This document shows positions 6,764-15,182 of a stretch of 15,182 nt of DNA, piece after piece. The notes beneath the pieces were generated by a model, which was given only the letters and a program-made list of their open reading frames with translations, made no database searches and was not told where the DNA came from. The number at the start of each line of letters is the position of its first letter. Within the stretch, counting starts at the first letter, position 1. The stretch spans positions 1 through 15,182 of the forward strand of contig URRN01000029.1 of assembly GCA_900550185.1 (NCBI GenBank), in the 5' to 3' direction. Origin of the DNA: an uncultured Collinsella sp. (GTDB lineage: Bacteria > Actinomycetota > Coriobacteriia > Coriobacteriales > Coriobacteriaceae). Position numbers and translations under genes: made by a program.

Positions 6764-7963
6764 ATGGCCGAGATCGTTCTCAAACATGTTCAGAAGGTGT
6801 ATCCCAACACCGAGTCCAAAAAGAAGGGCTTCTTTGGCAAAAAGAAGAAGACCGAGGAGAAGAAGCACAACCTCAAGGTTACCGAGGACGGCGTGCTCGC
6901 GGTGGAGGACTTTAACCTCACCGTTCACGACCAGGAGTTCATCGTCCTCGTTGGCCCCTCTGGCTGCGGTAAGTCCACGACGATGCGCATGGTCGCCGGC
7001 CTGGAGGACATTACCTCGGGCGACGTGCTCATCGACGGCAAGCGCGTCAACGACGTGGCGCCCAAGGACCGCGACATCGCCATGGTGTTCCAGAGCTACG
7101 CTCTGTACCCCAATATGACGGTGTACGAGAACATGGCATTTACGCTCGAGCTCAAGAAGGTCCCCAAGGACGAGATCGACCGCAAGGTTCGCTCTGCTGC
7201 CGAGATCCTGGGCATTACCGAGTATCTCGACCGTAAGCCTAAGGCGCTTTCGGGTGGCCAGCGCCAGCGCGTCGCCATCGGCCGCGCCATCGTGCGAGAC
7301 CCCAAGGTCTTCCTGATGGACGAGCCGCTGTCCAACCTGGACGCCAAGCTTCGTAACCAGATGCGTGCCGAGCTCATTAAGCTGCGCCACGAGATCAAGG
7401 GCACGTTCATTTATGTTACTCACGACCAGACCGAGGCCATGACCCTTGGCGACCGCATCGTGGTCATGAAGGACGGCGTCGTCCAGCAGATCGCCACCCC
7501 GCAGGAGGTGTTCAACCATCCCGCGAACATCTTCGTCGCCGGCTTTATCGGCGTGCCGCAGATGAACTTCTTCGATGCCCAGCTGGCGCGCTCGGGCAAC
7601 GGCTTCACCGTCAAGACCGAGGATATGAACGTGGCGCTCGCCCCCGAGACCTGCTCTCAGCTTGCTCTCAACTGGGACGGCGGCGACGTGAAGGAGATCA
7701 CGGCCGGCGTGCGTCCCGAGCAGATTCTGCTTGCCGACAAGGACGAGGAGGGCGCGCTCCAGGGTACCGTCGAGGTGACCGAGCTCATGGGTTCGACCGA
7801 GCATGTCCACGTGACCGCTCCCGATGGCCAGTTCGTCCTGATCATTCCCGTTGTCGACCTTGAGGCCAAGGGTGCGCTCAAGGCGGGCGACTCCATCTGG
7901 TTCAAGTTCGAGAAGAACGCGACCCATCTCTTCGATAAGGTGTCTGGCAAGAACCTTATCTAG
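6764..7963 (+). CDS. Sugar ABC transporter ATP-binding protein (MalK/UgpC/MsmX-like)
   Basis: A 399-residue ATPase that powers the importer, with start ATG 6764 and AAAGG upstream. Landmarks: Walker A GPSGCGKST (64-72), Q-loop Gln110, signature LSGGQ (162-166), Walker B FLMDE (183-187), D-loop LSNLDA and switch His220. The C-terminal part (about 235-399) is the OB/TOBE regulatory domain typical of MalK-type proteins. A Lys-rich insertion at about residues 16-41 (SKKKGFFGKKKK) separates the first strand from the A-loop region GVLAVEDFNL; similar basic insertions occur in some Gram-positive UgpC-type proteins. Such ATPases can serve several importers in one cell, so its presence does not fix the substrate. 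Last gene of the operon, followed by a terminator. Confidence 0.96.
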   Translation: MAEIVLKHVQKVYPNTESKKKGFFGKKKKTEEKKHNLKVTEDGVLAVEDFNLTVHDQEFIVLVGPSGCGKSTTMRMVAGLEDITSGDVLIDGKRVNDVAPKDRDIAMVFQSYALYPNMTVYENMAFTLELKKVPKDEIDRKVRSAAEILGITEYLDRKPKALSGGQRQRVAIGRAIVRDPKVFLMDEPLSNLDAKLRNQMRAELIKLRHEIKGTFIYVTHDQTEAMTLGDRIVVMKDGVVQQIATPQEVFNHPANIFVAGFIGVPQMNFFDAQLARSGNGFTVKTEDMNVALAPETCSQLALNWDGGDVKEITAGVRPEQILLADKDEEGALQGTVEVTELMGSTEHVHVTAPDGQFVLIIPVVDLEAKGALKAGDSIWFKFEKNATHLFDKVSGKNLI

Positions 7964-8033
7964 GCCCGGTGCATCCAGGCCCTCCCTTTGGGCGACTGCG
8001 GTATTGCCATCCTTTTGCCGCGGTCACATATAA

Positions 8034-8075
8034 GGCTCCCCTCCCGTCCACTGGGCGAGAGGGGAGCCTTTCTTT
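8034..8075 (+). terminator. Intrinsic terminator of the ABC operon
   Basis: GGCTCCCCTC (8034-8043) pairs perfectly with GAGGGGAGCC (8059-8068) and is followed by TTTCTTT. It is placed 71 nt after the ATPase stop codon. Confidence 0.9.
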
Positions 8076-8102
8076 GTGTTGGGACTGTCTGACCGGTCGT
8101 TT

Positions 8103-8159
8103 GTCTCGATCTGTAACGGATAGGGCCGATTTCGGACGTTAGATGTTACAGATCGAGAC
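8103..8159 (+). repeat. Hairpin repeat unit A
   Basis: GTCTCGATCTGTAAC (8103-8117) and GTTACAGATCGAGAC (8145-8159) are perfect complements. The loop (8118-8144) ends in TTAGAT and contains CCGATTTC. Confidence 0.9.
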
Positions 8160-8182
8160 GGTTCCGCTGAGCTAACCATTTC

Positions 8183-8239
8183 ATCTAAATCTGTAACACC
8201 AAAGGCGAATTTCACCTGCTAGATGTTACAGATTGAGAT
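8183..8239 (+). repeat. Hairpin repeat unit B
   Basis: ATCTAAATCTGTAAC (8183-8197) and GTTACAGATTGAGAT (8225-8239) pair at 14 of 15 positions. Compared with unit A, two G-C pairs (arm positions 1 and 6) have both become A-T, a sign that pairing is kept. The loop ends in CTAGAT and contains CGAATTTC. Confidence 0.88.
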
Positions 8240-8263
8240 AAACCCAAGGGGAGGGGCCGGTAT

Positions 8264-8320
8264 GTCTCAATCTGTAACAGCTGGGACCGTTTTGGTTGAG
8301 TAGTTGTTATGGATCGAGAT
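8264..8320 (+). repeat. Hairpin repeat unit C
   Basis: GTCTCAATCTGTAAC (8264-8278) and GTTATGGATCGAGAT (8306-8320) pair at 14 of 15 positions if three G-U wobbles are allowed on the plus strand, with one A-C mismatch. It is the most diverged copy. Confidence 0.8.
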
Positions 8321-8359
8321 TGTTTGGCCGAGTCGGATTACAGGGTAACGTGCGGGCAC

Positions 8360-8392
8360 AAAAAACGGGGCCGTGTTGCCACGACTCCGTTT
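8360..8392 (-). terminator. Intrinsic terminator of glgP
   Basis: AAACGGGGCCGTG (8363-8375) pairs with CACGACTCCGTTT (8380-8392) at 12 of 13 positions (one G-T wobble, one mismatch) around TTGC. Read on the minus strand the stem is followed by six T (8365-8360). It lies about 28 nt past the glgP stop. Confidence 0.85.
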
Positions 8393-8420
8393 CTCAAGAG
8401 GATGGGTAAGGGAAGCGAAA

Positions 8421-10688
<2,268 letters not shown>

Positions 10689-10734
10689 GTTTTCTCCTGT
10701 GATGGGTTGTTTCATGTCTGCAATTCATAAGAAG

Positions 10735-10768
10735 CCCGCGCGAGGGGATTGGGGTGGCCTCGCGCGGG
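10735..10768 (-). other. 11-bp GC-rich hairpin between malQ and glgP
   Basis: CCCGCGCGAGG (10735-10745) pairs perfectly with CCTCGCGCGGG (10758-10768) around a 12-nt loop. On the minus strand the stem is followed by CTTCTTATG, a poor T run, so it is at best a leaky terminator or a message-stabilising element within a malQ-glgP operon. Confidence 0.65.
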
Positions 10769-10816
10769 AAAAGCAAGCGCGTCCGCACGGTGGGGAGGGG
10801 TCGGGCGCGGTAGCTC

Positions 10817-12322
10817 CTATTGAGGAAGCTCGATTTCGGCTTCCGACGGGATGCGGAAGTAGGTCTCGGTCCAGTCGGTGAGTTTGTGCTCGAGCTCGCG
10901 GGTGATGGCGCCGTCGAGCATGCGCCAGGTCCAGTTGCCGCCCAGCGTGGCAGGGGTGTTGATGCGCGCCTCGTTGCCCAAGTTGAGCAGGTCCTGCATG
11001 GTGTAGATGCACGTGTCGCTCACGCTGGCGGCGATGGTGCGGTTGAGCGCATCGGCCGTGGACTCGCCTGCCTGCTGGTGGGTATACAGGGCCGCCTGCT
11101 CGCGCTGACGCGGGGTGGCCGTTCCCTCATACCAGCCGCGTGCCGTTTCGTTGTCATGCGTTCCGACGTAGGCGACGGTGTTGGCAATGTAGTTGTGCGG
11201 CAGGTAGTACGAGTTGGTGCCCTCAAAGGCAAACTGCAGGATCTTCATGCCGGGGAAACCCGAGTTGTCGCGCATGTCGATGACGCCGGGGGTGAGGAAG
11301 CCCAGGTCCTCGGCGATGATGGGCAGCGTGCCGAGCTTTTCCTTGAGCGTCTTGAAGAACTTGAGGCCGGGACCCTGCGTCCACGAACCGTAGGACGAAT
11401 CGGGCGAGGAGAACGGCACCTCCCAATAGGCCTCGAAGCCGCGGAAGTGATCCAGGCGGATGACGTCGTACATGTCGAGGGCGGCGCGAATGCGGCTCTC
11501 CCACCAGGAGAAGCCGTCGGACTCCATGGCGTCCCAGTCGTAGATGGGGTTGCCCCAGTACTGGCCGGTGGCCGAGAACTGGTCGGGCGGCGTGCCGGCG
11601 ACGCTCACGGGATTGCCGGCGGCATCGATCTTAAAGAGCTCAGGCGTCGCCCACATCTCGACGGAGTCACGCGAGACATAGATGGGCAGGTCGCCGATGA
11701 TGAGAATGTCGCGCTCGTTGGCATAGGCCTTGAGGCGGCTCCACTGGCGATCGAAGAAGTACTGCGTCATCTGGTGGTAGAGCATACGCGCCGGATGGTC
11801 GGTGCAGACCTTGGCGGAAGCTTCGCCGCGGGTGCGGAGTTCCGCGGGCCACTCCCAAAACGCCTTGAGACCGCACTCCTCTTTGACGGTCATGAACTCA
11901 CAGTAGGGGATGAGCCAGTCCTCGTTGGCCTGGATAAAGTCATCGAAATCGGCCGGCTTGTCGGCGGCAAAGCGCTCGGCGGCGCGGTCGAGAATCTGAC
12001 GGCGGCCGCCAAAGATAGCACCGTAGTCGACGTTACTGGGGTCAGAACCCAGGTACACGCCATCGATATCGCGCTGTTCAAGATACCCTGCCTCGATAAG
12101 CTCGGCAAAGTCGATAAAGTTGGGGTTGCCTGCGCGGGCCGAGAACGACTGATAGGGCGAATCGCCATAGCTGGTCGTCGTAAGGGGCAGAATCTGCCAG
12201 TAATGTTGTTTGCACGAGGCGAGAAAATCGACGAAGTCGTAGGCATTCCAGCCAAAGCCGCCGATTCCGTATGGTCCGGGCAGAGATGAGACGGGCATGA
12301 GGACGCCGCTTGCACGCTCCAT
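10817..12322 (-). CDS. malQ: 4-alpha-glucanotransferase (amylomaltase, GH77)
   Basis: The 501-residue cytoplasmic enzyme transfers glucan chains between maltooligosaccharides and releases glucose, making longer chains for the phosphorylase. GH77 landmarks: ERASGVLMPVSSLPGPYGIG at the N-terminus, RLDHFRGFEAYWEVP with nucleophile Asp291, AEDLG with acid/base Glu338, and THDNET with Asp390. The catalytic set is complete and the length is usual for bacterial amylomaltases of the short type. The start is chosen at the ATG at 12322, where the family homology begins, with GGTGAG 7 nt upstream. TTG and GTG codons 5 and 4 residues earlier are possible but too close to AAGAAGG. A candidate promoter with a TTGTTTAAAC operator in its spacer lies about 90 bp upstream, tying malQ to the GntR regulator. 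glgP follows on the same strand. Confidence 0.96.
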   Translation of the reverse strand: MERASGVLMPVSSLPGPYGIGGFGWNAYDFVDFLASCKQHYWQILPLTTTSYGDSPYQSFSARAGNPNFIDFAELIEAGYLEQRDIDGVYLGSDPSNVDYGAIFGGRRQILDRAAERFAADKPADFDDFIQANEDWLIPYCEFMTVKEECGLKAFWEWPAELRTRGEASAKVCTDHPARMLYHQMTQYFFDRQWSRLKAYANERDILIIGDLPIYVSRDSVEMWATPELFKIDAAGNPVSVAGTPPDQFSATGQYWGNPIYDWDAMESDGFSWWESRIRAALDMYDVIRLDHFRGFEAYWEVPFSSPDSSYGSWTQGPGLKFFKTLKEKLGTLPIIAEDLGFLTPGVIDMRDNSGFPGMKILQFAFEGTNSYYLPHNYIANTVAYVGTHDNETARGWYEGTATPRQREQAALYTHQQAGESTADALNRTIAASVSDTCIYTMQDLLNLGNEARINTPATLGGNWTWRMLDGAITRELEHKLTDWTETYFRIPSEAEIELPQ

Positions 12323-12407
12323 GAATGCGCTCACCAACCTTCTTGTTGTGGGGTCGGTCTGCCGATGGGTGCGCAGTCCGCCTCCGATGTTCTGATTCGA
12401 TATGCCT

Positions 12408-12437
12408 ATTGTAAAACATGTTGTTTAAACATGTACA
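12408..12437 (-). promoter_or_regulatory. Candidate malQ promoter
   Basis: On the minus strand TGTACA (12437-12432) and TACAAT (12413-12408) are 18 nt apart. They match -35 and -10 consensus at four and five positions. The GTTTAAAC operator sits in the spacer. Confidence 0.5.
12421..12432 (+). promoter_or_regulatory. Candidate GntR operator in the malQ promoter
   Basis: TTGTTTAAACAT matches the consensus TTGTTTAAACAA at 11 of 12 positions, with a perfect GTTTAAAC core at 12423-12430. It lies between the candidate -35 and -10, where a repressor would block RNA polymerase. It is about 9 kb from the gntR gene. Confidence 0.6.
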
Positions 12438-12486
12438 GGCAAGATAAAAAAGTTGGTCGATTTTCGGCGAATGGTTACATGCCATG

Positions 12487-12520
12487 AAAAAGCCCCGACC
12501 TCACAACGTGAGATCGGGGC
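12487..12520 (-). terminator. Intrinsic terminator of galE
   Basis: GCCCCGA/TCGGGGC and CTCAC/GTGAG (12492-12520) form a 12-bp stem with one internal mismatch and an AAC loop. On the minus strand five T follow (12491-12487). It ends galE 23 nt past its stop and isolates the malQ promoter. Confidence 0.88.
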
Positions 12521-12542
12521 AAGAGCGGTATGTAGGTTTTTG

Positions 12543-13604
12543 CTACTCGGCGTCGGCGAAGCCGTTGGGGTTGTGGCTCTGCCAGTTCCAGCTATCGCGG
12601 CACATGTCCGCGATGTCGTACTGGGCCTTCCAGCCCATCATGCGCTCGGCCTTGGAGGCATCGCACCAGTTGGCAGCGATGTCGCCGGCGCGGCGCTCGC
12701 GGATCACGTAGGGCAGCTCCTTGCCACAAGCCTTGGAGAAGGCGGCGACGACCTCGAGTACCGAGGTGCCGGTGCCGGTGCCCAGGTTGAAGATCTCGAC
12801 GCCGGTCTTGCCGTTCATCCAGTTAAGGGCGGCAACGTGACCAGAGGCCAGATCGCACACGTGGATGTAGTCGCGCACGCCGGTGCCGTCGGGGGTGGGG
12901 TAGTCGTTGCCAAAGACCTGAACGGCCTCGAGCTTGCCCACGGCGACCTGGGCGACATAGGGCACCAGGTTGTTGGGGATGCCCTTGGGGTCCTCGCCGA
13001 TCAGGCCCGACGGATGAGCGCCGATGGGGTTGAAGTAACGGAGCAGCACGACGTCCCACTCGGGGTCGGCGGTGTGGACGTCCATAAGGATCTGCTCGAT
13101 CATCCACTTGGTCCAGCCATAGGGGTTGGTTGCGGGCTTCTTGGGGTCTTCCTCGGTGACGGGCGGGTTGTCCGGGTCGCCGTAGACGGTCGAGGAGCTC
13201 GAGAAGATGATGGACTTGCAGCCATGGTTGCGCATGACGTCGATGAGCACCAGGGTGTTTTCGATGTTGTTGTGGTAGTACTCGACGGGCTTGCTCACCG
13301 ACTCGCCGACGGCCTTAAAGCCGGCAAAGTGGATGACGCGGTCGATCTGATGGGTATCGAAGATCTTGTTCATCGCATCGCGGTCGAGCACGTTGGCCTC
13401 GTAGAAGGTGAGGTTCTTGGCGGCCTCGTCGCCCACGATGGTCTTGACGCGGTCGACGGCGACGGCGCTGGAGTTGGAGAGATCATCGACGATGACGACC
13501 TGGTAGCCACCCTCGAGCAGCTGAACGACGGTGTGCGAGCCGATAAAACCGGCGCCACCGGTAACGAGGACGCAGGTGTCTTTGGGGTCGAGTGCTTTGG
13601 ACAT
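12543..13604 (-). CDS. galE: UDP-glucose 4-epimerase
   Basis: A 353-residue cytoplasmic NAD-dependent epimerase interconverting UDP-glucose and UDP-galactose (Leloir pathway, and supply of UDP-galactose for cell-surface sugars). It is an extended short-chain dehydrogenase/reductase: Rossmann motif GGAGFIG (17-22 region, following VLVTG), HFAGFKAVGES at about 92-102, the SSSSTVYG strand (135-142), and catalytic Tyr162 and Lys166 in PYGWTK. NNLVPYVAQVAVGK and VRDYIHVCDLA are typical GalE substrate-region motifs. The start ATG at 13604 has AGGAGA 5 nt upstream. No galK or galT is in view, so the role here may be precursor supply as much as galactose use. It ends at its own terminator, so it is a single-gene unit rather than part of the malQ-glgP operon. 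Confidence 0.97.
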   Translation of the reverse strand: MSKALDPKDTCVLVTGGAGFIGSHTVVQLLEGGYQVVIVDDLSNSSAVAVDRVKTIVGDEAAKNLTFYEANVLDRDAMNKIFDTHQIDRVIHFAGFKAVGESVSKPVEYYHNNIENTLVLIDVMRNHGCKSIIFSSSSTVYGDPDNPPVTEEDPKKPATNPYGWTKWMIEQILMDVHTADPEWDVVLLRYFNPIGAHPSGLIGEDPKGIPNNLVPYVAQVAVGKLEAVQVFGNDYPTPDGTGVRDYIHVCDLASGHVAALNWMNGKTGVEIFNLGTGTGTSVLEVVAAFSKACGKELPYVIRERRAGDIAANWCDASKAERMMGWKAQYDIADMCRDSWNWQSHNPNGFADAE

Positions 13605-13641
13605 GTAGTCTCCTATCGAATCAGGAACACTTCTTCAGGGG

Positions 13642-13647
13642 AGTATA
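13642..13647 (-). promoter_or_regulatory. Candidate -10 of galE
   Basis: Minus-strand TATACT (13647-13642) matches the -10 consensus at five of six positions and leaves a leader of about 30 nt before AGGAGA and the start. No clear -35. The rest of the 13605-13871 divergent region is AT-rich near 13810-13870, with several ATATGTA-like words that may hold the promoter of the plus-strand gene, but I cannot place it firmly. Confidence 0.4.
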
Positions 13648-13871
13648 GCGCAGGCAGGGACGCCCAAATCGTGCGCTGTAGGAAAAGCAGAGGATTGTGC
13701 TAACGTACTCATCAGAAGAGCTTGCGTACGCATAACCTGATCTTTGGCATTTGCTTACGAGCCGCTGACCTTGTAGTTTCCTGCCGTTCGTGGAAATCGT
13801 TGGGACGCGCCATATGTACGCTAATATGTATGAGTTGAGCGACATATAAATAAACATGTAACGGAGTACAT

Positions 13872-15077
13872 ATGTCACCAAACAGCGATTCCATCCTTTC
13901 CCAGGAGCTCTCGCGCCGCACTGCCCTCAAGGCCCTGTTCGGCGCCGCTTCTGCGGCAGTTCTTTTTGGCCTGCCCGCTCGCGCCCATGCGGCGGAGGCT
14001 TCCAAAGAAACCACCGATAAACTGAATGCCGCCCAGGCCCAGCTCGACGAGGTTCAGGCCCAGCTCGACAGCATCGCAAATGAGTATGCGGCGCTGGCCA
14101 ACAAGAATGCCCAGACCCTCAACGACATCGAGAATGTCCAGGGCAAGATTGACGACACGCAGGCCCAGATCGATGAAAAGAAGGCCGAGCTCAAGAAGAA
14201 GCGCAACGACCTTTCCGATCGCGTGGCCGCCAGCTACAAGTCCGGCGGCACGAACATCCTGTCGCTGCTGCTGGCCTCTGGCTCGTTTGAGGAACTCGTC
14301 GCCAACGCGCATTACGTTGAGAAGATCAACAAGAGCGACCGCGACGCCATCGAGGACATTCAGACCATCCAGGAAGAGCTCGATGCGCAAAAGACCGAGC
14401 TCGAGTCGCAGAAGGCCGACTTAGAGAAGCTCAAGGACCAGCAGACTGCCCAGATGCAGGACATGCAGGCCAAGCAGCAAGAAGTCCAGACCGTGCTGAA
14501 CGGTCTTTCCGACGACGTCAAGGAGCTCATGGCTCAGCGCGATTCCGAGATCCTCGCTGCCGCCCAGGCTGAGGAGGCCGCTAGGAAGGCTGCCGCTGCC
14601 GCGGCTGCCGCGAACAAGAACAATTCCTACTCGGGTGGTTCGAGCTCGGGTGGTGGATCGTACGCGCCCGGAACTCCGCAGCAGAATGCCGGCTCGGGCA
14701 AGCAGCAGGCTGTCGTCAACGCGTGCTACTCCACGCCTTCGCCGGGTCAGAACTGGTGCGCGGCGTGGGTCACCAATGTCTTCCGTAACGCCGGCGTTGG
14801 CTACTTTGGCGGTAACGCGTGCGATATGTTTAACGCATGGTGCTATAGCTCCGATCGCTCGGCGCTGCAGGTGGGCATGATCGTGGCCGATTCCTCGCAC
14901 AGCGGCACGGGTGCTCCGGGCCTCATCTACGGTCATGTGGGTATCTACGTTGGCGGCGGCATCGTTATGAGCAACGAGGGTGCCATTACGTCTAAGTCGC
15001 TCGATTCGTTTATTAGCTTCTATGGCACTGGCTCTGGCGTGCGTTGGGGCTGGCTTGGCGGTATTGCGCTGTCGTAG
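13872..15077 (+). CDS. Exported coiled-coil protein with C-terminal CHAP/NlpC-like cysteine hydrolase domain
   Basis: A 401-residue protein starting at ATG 13872 (GGAG 5 nt upstream). The N-terminus has a Tat-like signal, SRRTALK with Arg15-Arg16, a hydrophobic stretch and a likely AHA cleavage site near residue 40. Residues about 44-230 are a long Gln/Glu/Lys/Ala-rich coiled coil resembling the N-terminal part of PcsB/CwlO-type murein hydrolases, including a YKSGG-SLLLASGSFEELV break. An Ala then Gly/Ser linker (about 236-276) leads to a CHAP/NlpC-P60-like domain with likely catalytic Cys296 in NWCAAWVTNVFRNAG and His355 in YGHVGIYVGGG. Family knowledge suggests peptidoglycan cleavage at the cell surface, perhaps in division or daughter-cell separation, with the coiled coil as the control element. 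It is unrelated to the sugar genes and divergent from galE. Confidence 0.88.
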   Translation: MSPNSDSILSQELSRRTALKALFGAASAAVLFGLPARAHAAEASKETTDKLNAAQAQLDEVQAQLDSIANEYAALANKNAQTLNDIENVQGKIDDTQAQIDEKKAELKKKRNDLSDRVAASYKSGGTNILSLLLASGSFEELVANAHYVEKINKSDRDAIEDIQTIQEELDAQKTELESQKADLEKLKDQQTAQMQDMQAKQQEVQTVLNGLSDDVKELMAQRDSEILAAAQAEEAARKAAAAAAAANKNNSYSGGSSSGGGSYAPGTPQQNAGSGKQQAVVNACYSTPSPGQNWCAAWVTNVFRNAGVGYFGGNACDMFNAWCYSSDRSALQVGMIVADSSHSGTGAPGLIYGHVGIYVGGGIVMSNEGAITSKSLDSFISFYGTGSGVRWGWLGGIALS

Positions 15078-15092
15078 CTGCGGCTTGGTCCG

Positions 15093-15133
15093 GGACAGCC
15101 CGAGAGGCATAAGGTTGCCTGCTCGGGCAGTCC
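15093..15133 (+). other. Hairpin downstream of the CHAP-domain gene
   Basis: GGAC-A-GCCCGAGAGGCA pairs with TGCCT-G-CTCGGGC-A-GTCC around a 6-nt loop, with an A-A mismatch and one bulged G. No T run follows. It may be a factor-assisted terminator or a message end-protecting structure. Confidence 0.55.
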
Positions 15134-15141
15134 TGCTCGCA

Positions 15142-15175
15142 CGGAGAGCACATTAAGTGCTCTCCGGCTCGTGCG
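15142..15175 (+). other. Second hairpin at the right edge
   Basis: CGGAGAGCAC (15142-15151) pairs perfectly with GTGCTCTCCG (15157-15166) around ATTAA. An alternative outer pairing CGCACG (15138-15143) with CGTGCG (15170-15175) is possible. The window ends before any T run could be seen. Confidence 0.55.
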
Positions 15176-15182
15176 GAACTCG

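Larger units (their letters stand above)
8103..8320 (+). repeat. Array of three 57-bp inverted-repeat units at an 80-81 bp period
   Basis: Units at 8103-8159, 8183-8239 and 8264-8320 each have 15-nt arms and a 27-nt loop. Arms follow GTCTCGATCTGTAAC and its complement. The units start 80 and 81 bp apart, separated by 23-24 bp of unrelated sequence. Put another way, six 15-bp elements alternate in orientation about every 40 bp. The array lies in the gap between converging operons, between the two terminators. I recognise no gene, IS end or CRISPR. Function unknown. Confidence 0.9.

Noticed and set aside
6731..7927. Long open frame on the minus strand opposite the ATPase gene
   Set aside because: Antisense of a textbook ABC ATPase; Leu/Val/His-rich without motifs.
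8024..8215. Small minus-strand frame of 63 codons across the terminator and first hairpin repeats
   Set aside because: It is built from inverted-repeat and terminator sequence, has no supported start, and shows no protein features.
8103..8320. The repeat array as a CRISPR
   Set aside because: Repeat arms alternate in orientation and are only 15 nt, loops are partly conserved rather than unique, there are only three units, and no cas genes are nearby.
10820..12289. Long open frame on the plus strand opposite malQ
   Set aside because: Antisense mirror of a GH77 enzyme with all catalytic motifs; the translation shows no recognisable domain.
12453..13703. Long open frame on the plus strand opposite galE
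   Set aside because: It crosses the galE terminator and covers the whole epimerase in antisense; Val/Gly/Asp-rich with no domain.

Overview
The window looks like a chromosomal carbohydrate-use region of a GC-rich gut actinobacterium of the class Coriobacteriia, most like Collinsella. That is an inference from the strong GC3 codon bias, the AAAGG/AGGAG ribosome binding sites, twin-arginine signals on exported proteins, and the gene mix. I could not run a search to confirm it.

Layout. (1) 1-2347, minus: a long frame, cut by the left edge, that joins an alpha-glucoside/maltose-type PTS permease (EIIC then EIIB) to a complete HAD-type phosphatase domain. (2) 2572-3291, plus: a divergent GntR/UTRA regulator resembling TreR. 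(3) 3598-7963, plus: a CUT1 sugar ABC importer operon made of a Tat lipoprotein binding protein, two permeases and an ATPase, ending in an intrinsic terminator. (4) 7964-8420: a gene-free stretch with that terminator, three regularly spaced 57-bp hairpin repeats, and the terminator of the converging gene. (5) 8421-12322, minus: alpha-glucan phosphorylase (glgP) downstream of 4-alpha-glucanotransferase (malQ). (6) 12543-13604, minus: UDP-glucose 4-epimerase (galE). (7) 13872-15077, plus: an exported coiled-coil protein with a CHAP/NlpC-like cysteine hydrolase domain. The right edge holds two hairpins.

How it fits together. Two uptake routes (ABC for intact oligosaccharides, PTS for phosphorylated sugar) sit beside MalQ and GlgP, which together convert maltose and maltodextrins to glucose and glucose-1-phosphate. 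GalE could link these hexose phosphates to UDP-sugars. A near-palindrome with consensus TTGTTTAAACAA occurs at the promoters of the PTS gene, the gntR gene, the ABC operon (two sites) and malQ. This suggests that the GntR protein controls all four as one local regulon.

The two most interesting features are the PTS-HAD fusion and the three-unit hairpin array. In the fusion, a transporter that phosphorylates its sugar carries its own predicted sugar-phosphate phosphatase, which could release free sugar for MalQ/GlgP or destroy the regulator's inducer. In the array, all units share the same arm length, loop length and period, and some base pairs covary.
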